From NCBI RefSeq assembly GCF_018274385.1, contig NZ_JAAFYZ010000055.1, positions 1 to 51,665 of the forward strand: a stretch of 51,665 nucleotides of DNA, given 5' to 3'. Position 1 is the stretch's first letter; each line of letters opens with the position of its first letter. Positions 1-8,490 of this stretch are shown piece after piece. Source of the DNA: Catenulispora pinistramenti. Its GTDB lineage: Bacteria > Actinomycetota > Actinomycetes > Streptomycetales > Catenulisporaceae. The notes beneath the pieces were generated by a model. The model saw only the letters and a program-made list of their open reading frames with translations. It was not told the DNA's origin and made no database searches. A program made the position numbers and the translations under genes.

Positions 1-36
1 GCCCCGCCCTCCACAAGTTCGCAGCCTGAGATCCCA

Positions 37-42
37 TATAGT
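37..42 (+). promoter_or_regulatory. -10 element of a probable leaderless promoter for the antiporter gene
   Basis: TATAGT lies 7 nt before the ATG at 50, and there is no Shine-Dalgarno sequence between them. A -10 hexamer at this distance from a start codon is what leaderless actinobacterial transcripts show. The -35 side is weak, so the call rests on the -10 and its spacing. Confidence 0.45.
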
Positions 43-49
43 CCCGGGC

Positions 50-1147
50 ATGACCGCACTCACGGGGCGCTCACGGGTCTTCTCCCGTTCGGACCTGATC
101 GTCTTCGGCCTGACCGGGCTCGCGACCGCGGGCTCGGCCGTGGTCACCCACGGGTCGCTGGCGCCGTTCCTGGTGACGGCGGTGGCTGTCACGTTGGTGG
201 CGGCGATGGTGGGGCGGGCGGTGGATCATCTGGCGGATCGGCTCGGGGCCGGTGCGGTCGGGGTGTTGCAGGGCGCGCTGGGGAACCTGCCGGAGCTGTT
301 CGTGTCGGTGTTCGCGCTGCGGGCCGGGCTGACCACGGTGGTCAGCTCCGCGATCATCGGCTCGATCATGGCGAACCTGCTGCTGGTGCTCGGCTTGTCG
401 TTCGTGGTCGGCAGCGCGCGGCACGGCGTGCTGCGCTTCTCGATTCAGCGGGCGCGGCTCATCATGGGTCTGATGATCCTGTCGGTGGCGTCGATGCTGA
501 TCCCCAGCCTGGCCGCCTACATCCACTCCCCGGCGGCCGGTCACGAGGTGGCGCTGGCCCGGGTCACCGCCGTGGTGTTGCTGGTGGTCTTCGCCCTGTC
601 GATCCCGGTGAGCCTGCGCCGCGATCTGGAGCCCACCGCTGCCGAGGGGGCGGCTGAGGTGAAGCAGGAGCTCGATGCCGCCAATCCCTGGCCGCTCTGG
701 CTGGCCGTCACCCTGCTCGCGGTTGCCGCGCTGGCCGCCGCGTATGTCTCCGACCAGTTCGTCACGGCCCTGACTCCCGCGATGAACTCCCTGCACATCT
801 CGCAGGCCTTCTCCGGCCTGGTGATCGTGGCGCTGGCGGGCAACGCGGTGGAGAACGCGGTCGGGGTCAAGCTGGCCTGGCAGAACAAGGCGGACCACGC
901 GCTGTCGGTGGTGCTGAACAGCCCGCTGCAGATCGCGCTGGTCCTGGCGCCCGCCCTGGTGCTGCTGTCCCCGGTGATCGGCGGGCCGGCGTTCACCCTG
1001 GTCTTCAACCCGATGCTGGTGACCACGGTCGGGATCGCGACGTTGGCGGTGCTGTACCTGATCTCGGACGGCGAGTCGGACTGGCTGGAGGGCTCGGCGA
1101 TGATCGGGCTGTACGTGTTGGTGGCGACGGCCTTCTGGTGGGGATAG
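50..1147 (+). CDS. Ca2+/H+ antiporter, CaCA/Cax family
   Basis: A 365-residue membrane protein with about ten or eleven hydrophobic segments. It should exchange cytosolic Ca2+ for protons at the plasma membrane. Two inverted-repeat signatures are visible: GNLPEL near residues 78-83 in the first half and GNAVEN near residue 264 in the second. They match the alpha-repeat cation-binding motifs of Cax exchangers, whose acidic residues (E82 and its partner near 268) bind the ion. Length is normal for bacterial Cax. The ATG has no ribosome binding site but follows a TATAGT by 7 nt, so translation is probably leaderless. The next gene is convergent and unrelated. Specificity for Ca2+ over other cations is inferred from the family. 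Confidence 0.82.
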   Translation: MTALTGRSRVFSRSDLIVFGLTGLATAGSAVVTHGSLAPFLVTAVAVTLVAAMVGRAVDHLADRLGAGAVGVLQGALGNLPELFVSVFALRAGLTTVVSSAIIGSIMANLLLVLGLSFVVGSARHGVLRFSIQRARLIMGLMILSVASMLIPSLAAYIHSPAAGHEVALARVTAVVLLVVFALSIPVSLRRDLEPTAAEGAAEVKQELDAANPWPLWLAVTLLAVAALAAAYVSDQFVTALTPAMNSLHISQAFSGLVIVALAGNAVENAVGVKLAWQNKADHALSVVLNSPLQIALVLAPALVLLSPVIGGPAFTLVFNPMLVTTVGIATLAVLYLISDGESDWLEGSAMIGLYVLVATAFWWG

Positions 1148-1285
1148 TGCCGGGGTGGGAGTGTGTGTCAGGCCTCGAACTGGCCGGTGTCCATTAGCGG
1201 CCCTGGATTTCCATGGCTCGCATGGTAGGTCCGGACGGCGCGGCGGCGCCTGGCTGTTCTCCGCCGGCCGGCCGGACCTGTGGCG

Positions 1286-2137
1286 CTAAGCGTCGCGCCG
1301 CTTCAGCACCCACCCAGCGGCGATCAGCAACACCGCGGTCCACAGGCAGAACACTCCGAAGCCCTGCCATGCCGACAGCAGGTCGTTCGTCCCCGGTGCG
1401 GACTGCGCGACCAGGTGTCCGGCCTCCGTCGGCAGATATGCGTGGACGTGCTTGCCCAACGAGCCCGGCAGCAGCTGCGCCAGTGGGGCCAGCACCTCGA
1501 CGAAGGCGATGACGCCGGTGATGGCGCCGGCGGTGTGCCGGATCAGGGTGCCGATCGCGAGGGCGAACAGGCCCAGCATCATCAGGTAGAGGCCGGCGCC
1601 GAGCAGGGCCCGCAGGACGCCCTTGTCGCCGAGGCTCACCGGGACCTTGCTGTGCAGGATCGGGGCGGCCAGGAAGAAGGCGCCGAAGGAGACGATCTCG
1701 CCGACCACGAAGGTCACCACGGCGAACACCAGCGCCTTGGCCGCGAGCATCGGTGTCCGCCTCGGTGCGGCGAGGACCGAGGCGCGGATCATGCCGGTCG
1801 AGTACTCCGAGGTGATCACCATGACGCCCAGGACGCAGATCGCCAGCTGGCCCAGGACGAATCCGGAGCCGAGGATGTTGCCGGTCGGGTCCCGTCGGTA
1901 GGCGAGCTGTTGGGTCGGGTCCATCTTCGACCACTGGCTCGTGGTCAGCCAGGTGAACAGCACCGACAGGCCCAGGGTCAGGATCACGAAGGCGAGCAGT
2001 GACCAGACCGTGGAGCGTACGCTGCGGAACTTCGTCCACTCCATCGCCAGCAGGCGCGGGAAGGCGGCCGAGCGGCGGCCCTCGGCGGGCCGGCCCGCGG
2101 ACACGGTGGCCGGGGCGTCGGGAGTCGCGGCGGTCAT
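1286..2137 (-). CDS. ABC-2 type transporter permease (module B)
   Basis: A 283-residue permease with a polar N-terminus of about 30 residues and then six hydrophobic segments, typical of ABC-2 exporters. The motif EWTKFRSVRST before the first membrane helix is nearly repeated (EWTKIRTVRST) in the second permease at 3318-4403. Its start overlaps the stop of the module B ATPase by 4 bases (ATGA), so the two are translationally coupled and should form one exporter. The substrate is unknown; related Streptomyces modules are often loosely called drug or bacteriocin exporters. It is the last gene of a four-gene minus-strand run. Confidence 0.75.
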   Translation of the reverse strand: MTAATPDAPATVSAGRPAEGRRSAAFPRLLAMEWTKFRSVRSTVWSLLAFVILTLGLSVLFTWLTTSQWSKMDPTQQLAYRRDPTGNILGSGFVLGQLAICVLGVMVITSEYSTGMIRASVLAAPRRTPMLAAKALVFAVVTFVVGEIVSFGAFFLAAPILHSKVPVSLGDKGVLRALLGAGLYLMMLGLFALAIGTLIRHTAGAITGVIAFVEVLAPLAQLLPGSLGKHVHAYLPTEAGHLVAQSAPGTNDLLSAWQGFGVFCLWTAVLLIAAGWVLKRRDA

Positions 2138-3231
2138 TCGGCGGCCTCGCTTCCGGACGTCGGGACGGCCGGTTCGGCCCGGTCCTGGGAGGGCAGGGCG
2201 GCAGGTGGCGCGGCGCCTGGTGGCACGGCGCCCGGCGGTGCGAATCCCGGCGGCACCGCGTCCGCGATCCCGCCGCCAGCCGCACCGGCCCCGCCGGTCT
2301 GCGACTCCAGATCCGCGTGGTACTCGACGGATCCCCGCGTCATCTCCATGAACGCCTCCTCCAACGAGGCCCGCTGCGGGGTCAGCTCGTGCAGCACCAC
2401 GCGCGCCGCGGCGGCCTTCTCGCCGATCTCCTGCGCCGTCATGCCGCGGACGATCAGCGAGCCGTCCTCGGCGGTCGCCACCGTGACGCCGTCGGCCTCA
2501 CCCTCGGCCGGCGTCCGTTCCAGTTCCTTGGCGAGCTGGCTCGGCTGCGGCGTCCGGACCAGGACCGAGTGATCGGAGGAGCGCGCGATGAACGCGTCCA
2601 CCGACTCGTCCGCGATCAGCGCGCCGCGGCCGATCACCACCAGGTGGTCGGCGGTCTGCGCCATCTCGCTCATCAGGTGGGAGGAGACGAAGATGGTCTT
2701 CCCGGCGGCGGCCAGCGCCTTCATCAGGTTCCTGATCCACAGCACGCCCTCCGGGTCGAGCCCGTTGACCGGCTCGTCCAGGATCAGCACCTGCGGGTCG
2801 CCGAGCAGCGCCGCGGCGATGCCCAGCCGCTGGCCCATGCCCAGCGAGAAGCCGCCGGCCCGCTTCTTGGCCACCTCGGTCAGCCCGACCAGGGCCAGTG
2901 ACTCCTCCACCCGCTTGCGGGGCAGGCCCTGGCTCTGTGCCAGGCACAGCAGGTGGTTGTAGGCCGAGCGGCCGGTGTGGACGGCTCGGGCTTCCAGCAG
3001 CGCCCCGACTTTGCGCAGCGGCTCGCGCAGGTCCGCGTACCGGACGCCGTCGATCGTCGCGGTGCCGGACTGCGGCCGGTCCAGGCCCAGGATCAGCCGC
3101 ATCGTGGTGGATTTGCCGGCCCCGTTCGGGCCCAGGAACCCGGTGATCCGTCCCGGTTGCACCGAGAACGTCAGGTGATCGACGGCGGTTTTGGCCCCGT
3201 ACCGCTTAGACAGGTCGTGCACTTCGATCAC
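2134..3231 (-). CDS. ABC transporter ATP-binding protein (module B)
   Basis: A 365-residue nucleotide-binding subunit. Walker A is GPNGAGKST, the signature is SLGMGQ in place of the textbook LSGGQ, and Walker B is LILDEPVNGLDPEG; all are close to the DrrA/CcmA-type exporters. The reading frame continues upstream, but the GTG at 3231 (VIEVHDLSKRYG) gives the conserved N-terminus and has a GAGGGGG ribosome binding site. After residue 300 there is a tail rich in Gly, Pro and Ala (repeated PPGA) that is not needed for ATPase function. Coupled to the permease at 1286-2137. It is a clear paralogue of the ATPase at 4405-5433, so the operon contains a duplicated module. Confidence 0.82.
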   Translation of the reverse strand: MIEVHDLSKRYGAKTAVDHLTFSVQPGRITGFLGPNGAGKSTTMRLILGLDRPQSGTATIDGVRYADLREPLRKVGALLEARAVHTGRSAYNHLLCLAQSQGLPRKRVEESLALVGLTEVAKKRAGGFSLGMGQRLGIAAALLGDPQVLILDEPVNGLDPEGVLWIRNLMKALAAAGKTIFVSSHLMSEMAQTADHLVVIGRGALIADESVDAFIARSSDHSVLVRTPQPSQLAKELERTPAEGEADGVTVATAEDGSLIVRGMTAQEIGEKAAAARVVLHELTPQRASLEEAFMEMTRGSVEYHADLESQTGGAGAAGGGIADAVPPGFAPPGAVPPGAAPPAALPSQDRAEPAVPTSGSEAAE

Positions 3232-3317
3232 GGCGGCCCCCTCAGACAGCGCGAGACGGAGCCAGCGACCCCTGGCCCCGCCTCGAAGCTTACTGAAAAC
3301 GCCTGGGAAAACCGCGT

Positions 3318-4403
3318 CTACGCGTCCTTGCTCCGCATCACGATTGCGCCACCGATCACGGCCGCGGCGGCATAAGCGGCGAACACCCCGAACCCGGCCC
3401 ACGGCGAGAGCATGTCGTCGGCCGGCCTGGTGGCGATGATCTGCAGCCCGGCGTTGAACGGAATCCACTTGGCGATGTCGGTGTGCCAGTTCCCCGGCAG
3501 GAACTGCACCAGGATGAACAGGATGAACAGCACCCCGACCGAGGACGTGATGGCCCCGGCGGTGTGCCGCAGGATCGCGCCGAGCCCGAAGGCCAGCAGC
3601 GCGGTGCCCGCCATGTACAAGCCGCCGCCGAACACCGCGCGCAGTACGCCGTGGTCGCCCAGGGCCACATGGATGTGGTGGCCGGAGTAGATGCCGGAGG
3701 CGATGAAGAAGGACACGAACGAGCAGATCAGCCCGACCGCCAGCGCCACCGCCGTGACGATCGTGGCCTTGGCCCAGAACAGCGTGGCCCGGCGCGGCTG
3801 GCTGGTCAGCGAGGTGCGGATCATGCCGGTGCTGTACTCGGCGGTGATCGCCATCGCGCCGAAGACCACGATCACCAGCTGCCCGAAGAACAGGCCGGAC
3901 ATGGAGATCGCGGTCCAGTCGTCGCTGCCGTCGCTGCTGGGGTGGCTCGAGGAGCCGAAGGCGATCAGGACGCTCAGGCCGATGGTGAGCACGATGGTGA
4001 TCAGCAGGGTCCAGAAGGTGGAGCGGACGGTGCGGATCTTGGTCCACTCCGAGCGCAGGGCGGTGCCGAAGGTGGCCTTCGCGCCCGGGAAGCGGTCGGG
4101 GCCGGCGGCGTCGACCTGGCCGGCCGCGCCGTGCCGGCCGGGGTTTCCGGGCTGGCCGTAGTGGCCGGGAGCCCCGGGCTGGCCGCCGAAGCCGGCGTCG
4201 GCCGGCACCGGCTGGCCCGGTGCGTATCCCGGGGCCGCCTGCATCGGCGCCTGTCCGGGTGCGGTGTTCGGTACGGCGTTCTGCGCGGCGGCGTATCCCG
4301 GCCCGTAACCCGGCCCGTAACCCGGCCCGGGCTGGGCCGCCGCCTGGTCCTGCGGCGCGAAGCCCGGGTTCTGCGGCTGCCCGGTCTGCGAGGGGGTGCT
4401 CAT
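3318..4403 (-). CDS. ABC-2 type transporter permease (module A), proline-rich N-terminus
   Basis: A 361-residue protein. Residues 1 to about 115 are low-complexity, rich in Gly, Pro, Gln, Ala and Tyr (GYGPGYGPGY repeats), and cytoplasmic. The rest is a six-helix ABC-2 permease starting at EWTKIRTVRST. The body is a paralogue of the permease at 1286-2137, while the Q/P/G-rich extension is private to this copy. The ATG lies one base after the stop of the module A ATPase, so the pair is cotranscribed. The extension could mediate protein contacts or phase separation, but nothing in the sequence proves this. Substrate unknown. Confidence 0.75.
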   Translation of the reverse strand: MSTPSQTGQPQNPGFAPQDQAAAQPGPGYGPGYGPGYAAAQNAVPNTAPGQAPMQAAPGYAPGQPVPADAGFGGQPGAPGHYGQPGNPGRHGAAGQVDAAGPDRFPGAKATFGTALRSEWTKIRTVRSTFWTLLITIVLTIGLSVLIAFGSSSHPSSDGSDDWTAISMSGLFFGQLVIVVFGAMAITAEYSTGMIRTSLTSQPRRATLFWAKATIVTAVALAVGLICSFVSFFIASGIYSGHHIHVALGDHGVLRAVFGGGLYMAGTALLAFGLGAILRHTAGAITSSVGVLFILFILVQFLPGNWHTDIAKWIPFNAGLQIIATRPADDMLSPWAGFGVFAAYAAAAVIGGAIVMRSKDA

Positions 4404-4404
4404 C

Positions 4405-5433
4405 TCAACGGGCTCCGATCATCTGGCCGGGGTTCTGGCCGGGGGCGTACGGGTTCTGCGATGCTCCGGGTCCGCCTGGACCAGCGGGACCGCCGGGTCC
4501 ACCGGGACCGCCCGGTCCGTAGCCGCCGACGCCGGCCGCGCGGTACTCGACCTCGTCCTTGGTCATCTCCATGAAGGCCTCTTCCAGCGAGGCCTGGTGC
4601 GGCGCGAGTTCGTGCACCCGGATCTGGTTGTCGAAGGCCAGGTCGCCGATCTGCTGCGGGCTGGCGCCGCGCACCGTGATCAGGCCGCCGGCGTCGTTGG
4701 TGACCCGCGCGCCCTTACTGGCCAGCAGCTGCATCAGCTGCATGGCGTCCGGGGTGCGGACCGTGACCGTCTGCTCGGAGTTGCGGGAGATGAACTCCTG
4801 CACCGAGCAGTCCGCCTGCAGTTTGCCCCGGCCGATCACGATCAGGTGGTCGGCGGTGTGCTCCATCTCGGACATCAGGTGCGAGGAGACGAAGACCGTG
4901 CGGCCCTCGGAGGCCAGCTTGCGCATGAACTCGCGGATCCAGCGGATGCCGTCCGGGTCCAGGCCGTTGACCGGCTCGTCGAACATCAGCACCTTGGGGT
5001 CGCCGAGCAGCGCCGCGGCGATGCCCAGCCGCTGGCCCATGCCCAGCGAGAATCCCCCCGAGCGCTTCTTGGCCACCTCGCGCAGGCCGGTCAGCTCCAG
5101 CACCTCCTTGACCCGGCGGGCCGGCAGGTGGTTGGACTGCGCCAGGCACAGCAGGTGGTTGTAGGCGGTGCGGCCGCCGTGGATCGCCTTGGCGTCCAGC
5201 AATGCGCCGACCTCGCGCATCGGGGCCACGGCCTTGGCATAGGGGCGGCCGTTGACGGTGACCGTGCCGGACGTCGGAGCGTCCAGGCCCAGGATCATCC
5301 GCATGGTCGTCGACTTTCCGGCGCCGTTCGGACCGAGGAAGCCGGTCACCACCCCCGGACGCACGGTGAACGTCAAGCCGTCGACGGCTTTCTTGTCGCC
5401 GTACTGTTTGGTGAGCCCTGTTGCTTCGATCAT
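4405..5433 (-). CDS. ABC transporter ATP-binding protein (module A)
   Basis: A 342-residue ATPase subunit that heads the four-gene run 5433-1286. Walker A GPNGAGKST, signature SLGMGQ and Walker B LMFDEPVNGLDPDG are present. The C-terminal 35 residues are a Gly/Pro-rich tail (GPGGPGGPGG type), echoing the low-complexity N-terminus of its partner permease. Start is ATG (MIEATGLTKQYG). The next gene begins one base after the stop. The pair would form a homodimeric ATPase on an ABC-2 permease exporting an unknown compound. Strong similarity to the ATPase at 2134-3231 indicates tandem duplication, and mixed heterodimers are possible. Confidence 0.82.
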   Translation of the reverse strand: MIEATGLTKQYGDKKAVDGLTFTVRPGVVTGFLGPNGAGKSTTMRMILGLDAPTSGTVTVNGRPYAKAVAPMREVGALLDAKAIHGGRTAYNHLLCLAQSNHLPARRVKEVLELTGLREVAKKRSGGFSLGMGQRLGIAAALLGDPKVLMFDEPVNGLDPDGIRWIREFMRKLASEGRTVFVSSHLMSEMEHTADHLIVIGRGKLQADCSVQEFISRNSEQTVTVRTPDAMQLMQLLASKGARVTNDAGGLITVRGASPQQIGDLAFDNQIRVHELAPHQASLEEAFMEMTKDEVEYRAAGVGGYGPGGPGGPGGPAGPGGPGASQNPYAPGQNPGQMIGAR

Positions 5434-5528
5434 GCGATAGACCGTATCGGCGTTGAGTAGGGCCCGTCGTCGCCCTTAGGTCTTTCGTTACCAGGTCAGG
5501 TATTAGCCCTTAGTAGGGGGAGGTACCG

Positions 5529-6278
5529 TTGATCGCGATGAGCACCGACATCCGCGCCACCACCATCCTGCCGGCCGAGCGCCGGCCGGTGACCCTGACC
5601 ACCGCCGACGGCCTGGAGTTGGTCGGCGAGCTGGCGCTGCCCCCGGACGGCCGCACCCCGGCCGGCACTCTGGTCACACTGCACCCGCTGCCCACCCACG
5701 GCGGCTTCATGGACAGCCATATCTACCGCAAGGCGGCCTGGCGGCTGCCGGCGCTGGCGGACCTGGCGGTCCTGCGCTTCAACACCCGCGGCACGGTCTC
5801 GCCGGCCGGCCGGAGCCAGGGCGAGTTCGACCACGCGGTGGGGGAGCGGTTCGACGTGGAGGCCGCGATCGAGTTCGCGGACTACGAGGACCTGCCGAAC
5901 CGCTGGCTGATCGGCTGGTCGTTCGGGACCGACCTGGCGCTGATGTACGGCGAGGACCCCTCGATCGACGGCCTGATCCTGCTCTCGCCGCCGTTGCGCT
6001 ACTCGCGGCCGGAGGATCTGGACCGCTGGGGCGCCTCCGGCAAGCCGGTCGTGGCGCTGGTGCCGGAGTTCGACGACTACCTGCGGCCGGCTCAGGCGCG
6101 GGAGCGGTTCGCCCGCATCCCGCAGGCCGAGGTGATCGGCGTCGACGGCGCGAAGCACCTGTGGGTCGGCGAGAAGTACGTACAGCGTGTGCACAACGAG
6201 ATCGTCAAGCGCGTGAACCCGGCGGCTTGTCCGCTGGCCACCACGTGGGACGGACCGTTCGAGACGTTCGCCGAGTAG
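5529..6278 (+). CDS. alpha/beta hydrolase, dienelactone hydrolase/YcjY-like
   Basis: A 249-residue hydrolase. Recognisable parts are the beta-strand/turn LVTLHPLPTHGG with the HP oxyanion region, the nucleophile elbow region around LIGWSFGTDLALMYG (G-W-S-F-G near residues 132-136), an acidic residue in VPEFDDYL and a late His in GAKHLWVG. This gives a Ser-Asp-His triad expected of esterase-type enzymes. Start choice: a GGGGGAGG ribosome binding site ends about 6 nt before the TTG at 5529 but about 15 nt before the in-frame ATG at 5538, so TTG is preferred. It is transcribed away from the ABC operon. Substrate unknown. Confidence 0.7.
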   Translation: MIAMSTDIRATTILPAERRPVTLTTADGLELVGELALPPDGRTPAGTLVTLHPLPTHGGFMDSHIYRKAAWRLPALADLAVLRFNTRGTVSPAGRSQGEFDHAVGERFDVEAAIEFADYEDLPNRWLIGWSFGTDLALMYGEDPSIDGLILLSPPLRYSRPEDLDRWGASGKPVVALVPEFDDYLRPAQARERFARIPQAEVIGVDGAKHLWVGEKYVQRVHNEIVKRVNPAACPLATTWDGPFETFAE

Positions 6279-6324
6279 CCGATATCCGGTTGGCGCGGAC
6301 CGGCCGGATGACGATCATCGAGGC

Positions 6325-6663
6325 ATGGACACCTCACGCCAGAGCGCCGACCGCGGTTCCGGGAGCTCCGATCCGCGGATCATCCAGTGCTACAGCCACG
6401 GCCGCGTGGTGCAGATGCCTTCTTTGCGGGCCCGGAGCCAGGAGCTGCGCGACAAGCTGCTGAAGCACATCGCCGCCCGGGCCTTCGAGCCGGGACGCGC
6501 GTACAGCGAGCAGGAAGTCAACGCGGCGCTGATGCCCGTCTTCGACGACTACGTGGCGCTGCGCCGCTACCTCGTCGAGAGCCGGCACCTCACGCGGGAT
6601 CAGGCCGGGCGGGAGTATCGCCTGCCGGTCCAGACCCCGACCGCTGTTCCGGCCCAGGGCTAG
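6325..6663 (+). CDS. DUF2087 domain protein
   Basis: A 112-residue protein. From about residue 30 it matches the DUF2087 pattern: LRARSQELRDKLLKHIA, FEPGRAYSEQEVNAAL, FDDYVALRRYLVE and an ending R..(G)REYRLP. The domain often sits beside or is fused to HTH regulators and is thought to be a winged-helix-like module that may bind nucleic acid; its biochemical role is unknown. The 3' end overlaps the convergent AI-2E transporter gene by 74 bases. The ATG at 6325 has GAGG almost touching it, so the true start may differ slightly. Confidence 0.6.
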   Translation: MDTSRQSADRGSGSSDPRIIQCYSHGRVVQMPSLRARSQELRDKLLKHIAARAFEPGRAYSEQEVNAALMPVFDDYVALRRYLVESRHLTRDQAGREYRLPVQTPTAVPAQG

Positions 6664-7816
6664 CCGGCGGTTCCGACGTCGGAGTGCCGGGCGGCTGCGC
6701 GTCCGGGTCGCGGTCCTGGGCCGGCAGCACGACCTGGCGCACGATCACCAGCAGCCCGGCGGTCAGCGGGATGAACAGCAGCGCGCCGGAGACGCCCAGG
6801 ATGGTGTAACCGGCCAGCGCCGCTATCACCGCGACCGCCGGCGGCAGGTCGACGGTCCGGGACATCACGCGCGGGTAGATCAGGTAGTTCTCCAGCTGCT
6901 GGTAGAGCACGAAGAAGATCAGGGCCGCGAGCGCCTTGACCGGCGAGTCCAGCAGCAGGATGACGGCGCAGGCCAGGAACGCGCCGAAGGTCGCGCCGAT
7001 GATCGGGATCAGGTCGGTGAGCCCGACCAGCAGGGCCAGCGGCAAAGCGAAGCGCACGCCCATAATGGACATCGCCAGCCAGCTGGCCAGGGTGGCGCAA
7101 GTGGAGACGACCAGCGCTCCGGAGACGTAGCCGCCGACCCGGTTCAGCACCCGGTCGGTCAGGTCCGCGGCCCGCTCGCGGCGGGAGCGGGGGACGAGCT
7201 TGAGGCCGCCGGAGGTCATGGACGGCAGCGAGCCGAGGAAGTACAGCGTCAGCATCAGGATCGTGAAGGCCTTGAAGACGCTGGTGAGCACCGCCTTGCC
7301 GAAACCGAACGCGCCGCCGGCCAGCGTCTTGGTGGTGTCGGCGGTGCTGAACCAGTTCTGCAGCTTCGTGATCAGGTGGTACTTCTTGTCCAGCCGCTGG
7401 ATCGTGGAGTTGTCCTGCAGCTTCTTCAAGCCGTCGGGCACGCCGTTGTGGATCAGGGACGAGGTCTGGTCGGTCAGCGGCTTGGCGATGACGACGATGA
7501 AGCCGGCGAACAGAGCCAGCACCGCCAGTGCCACGATCGTCACGGCCCACCGCCGGTGGAACCCGCGCCCGGTGAGCATCTCCACGAACGGATTGAGCCC
7601 GGCGGCCAGCACCAGCGCCATGGTGATCATGACGATGATGTCGACGACGTTGGTGAGCGTCCGGCCCAGATAGTAGGCGCCCAGCACACCGAACCCGCCG
7701 ACCAGCCCGATCGCGAACGGCGGCGTCCGGGTCAGCGCGGGCTTGGCCGCCGCCCGGGACGCCGAGGCGCTGCTCGCGCTTGCGGACTCGGCGGGAACCT
7801 GATCGGCGGCGGTCAT
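6590..7816 (-). CDS. AI-2E family transporter (TqsA/PerM-like membrane protein)
   Basis: A 408-residue membrane protein with about eight hydrophobic segments. The family features are a paired N-terminal helix set, a long soluble loop (residues about 105-165, starting LIHNGVPDGLKKLQDN), the GLTDLIPIIGATFG segment and the YQQLENYLIYPRVM segment. These proteins form pentamers and include autoinducer-2 exporters and sodium/proton antiporters; which one applies cannot be told here. The last 45 residues are a Pro/Ser/Gly-rich cytoplasmic tail, and this tail is the part that overlaps the convergent DUF2087 gene. Divergent from the sigma factor gene. Confidence 0.8.
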   Translation of the reverse strand: MTAADQVPAESASASSASASRAAAKPALTRTPPFAIGLVGGFGVLGAYYLGRTLTNVVDIIVMITMALVLAAGLNPFVEMLTGRGFHRRWAVTIVALAVLALFAGFIVVIAKPLTDQTSSLIHNGVPDGLKKLQDNSTIQRLDKKYHLITKLQNWFSTADTTKTLAGGAFGFGKAVLTSVFKAFTILMLTLYFLGSLPSMTSGGLKLVPRSRRERAADLTDRVLNRVGGYVSGALVVSTCATLASWLAMSIMGVRFALPLALLVGLTDLIPIIGATFGAFLACAVILLLDSPVKALAALIFFVLYQQLENYLIYPRVMSRTVDLPPAVAVIAALAGYTILGVSGALLFIPLTAGLLVIVRQVVLPAQDRDPDAQPPGTPTSEPPASPGPEQRSGSGPAGDTPARPDPA

Positions 7817-7953
7817 GGGGGGAGTTTAGTTGAGGCGCGGGTCGCCAGGCCGGTTGCGGACCGGCGTCGCCGGTGGCCGTCCGCCGAACGATTTCCCAAC
7901 TCGGGCAACTACCGCGCACCGGGCCCGGGTCTGCATGGTCGAAGGAGGTGCCG

Positions 7954-8451
7954 ATGAGAGCCGAGGACGAGGCAGAGTTCCGCGAGTACGTGGCCGGCCG
8001 CTGGACGTGGCTGGTAAGGGCCGCGGCGCTGCTCACAGGGGATCCGTGGCACGCGGAGGATCTGGCGCAGACGGCTTTGGTGCGGGTGTTCGCTTCGTGG
8101 TCGCGGGTCCGCACGGCCCAGGACATGGACGCGTACACCATGCGGATCCTGATCAACCAGAACAAAAACCGCTTCCGGAGGCGGCGGGTCGTTGAGGATC
8201 TGACGGCCGCGGTGCCCGAGCGCGGCGGCGGGGACCCGACCTCGCGGGTGGATCAGCGGGCCGGTCTGTTGGCCGCGCTGGCCTCGCTTCCGAAGCGGCA
8301 GCGCGAAGTCGTGGTGCTGCGGTACTGGGAGGACTACAGCGAGGCGCAGACGGCGCGGATCCTCGGCTGTTCGGTCGGCACCGTGAAGAGCCAGTCGTCC
8401 AAGGCGCTGGCCAAGTTGCGCACGCACGCCTCGGTGCTGGCGTCGCGCTGA
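7954..8451 (+). CDS. ECF RNA polymerase sigma factor, SigE family
   Basis: A 165-residue sigma factor with region 2 (LVRAAALLTGDPWHAEDLAQTALVRVF) and region 4 (LPKRQREVVVLRYWEDYSEAQTARILGCSVGTVKS), separated by a short linker. This size and the opening FREYVAGRW fit the SigE family of small actinomycete ECF factors. The frame runs upstream, but the ATG at 7954 is preceded at ideal distance by AAGGAGGT (7942-7949). It is followed 39 nt later by a single-pass membrane protein that is the likely partner. Its target promoter cannot be read from this window. Confidence 0.85.
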   Translation: MRAEDEAEFREYVAGRWTWLVRAAALLTGDPWHAEDLAQTALVRVFASWSRVRTAQDMDAYTMRILINQNKNRFRRRRVVEDLTAAVPERGGGDPTSRVDQRAGLLAALASLPKRQREVVVLRYWEDYSEAQTARILGCSVGTVKSQSSKALAKLRTHASVLASR

Positions 8452-8490
8452 ATCACCAACCCACCCATCCAGCACGGAAGACGGGAATCC

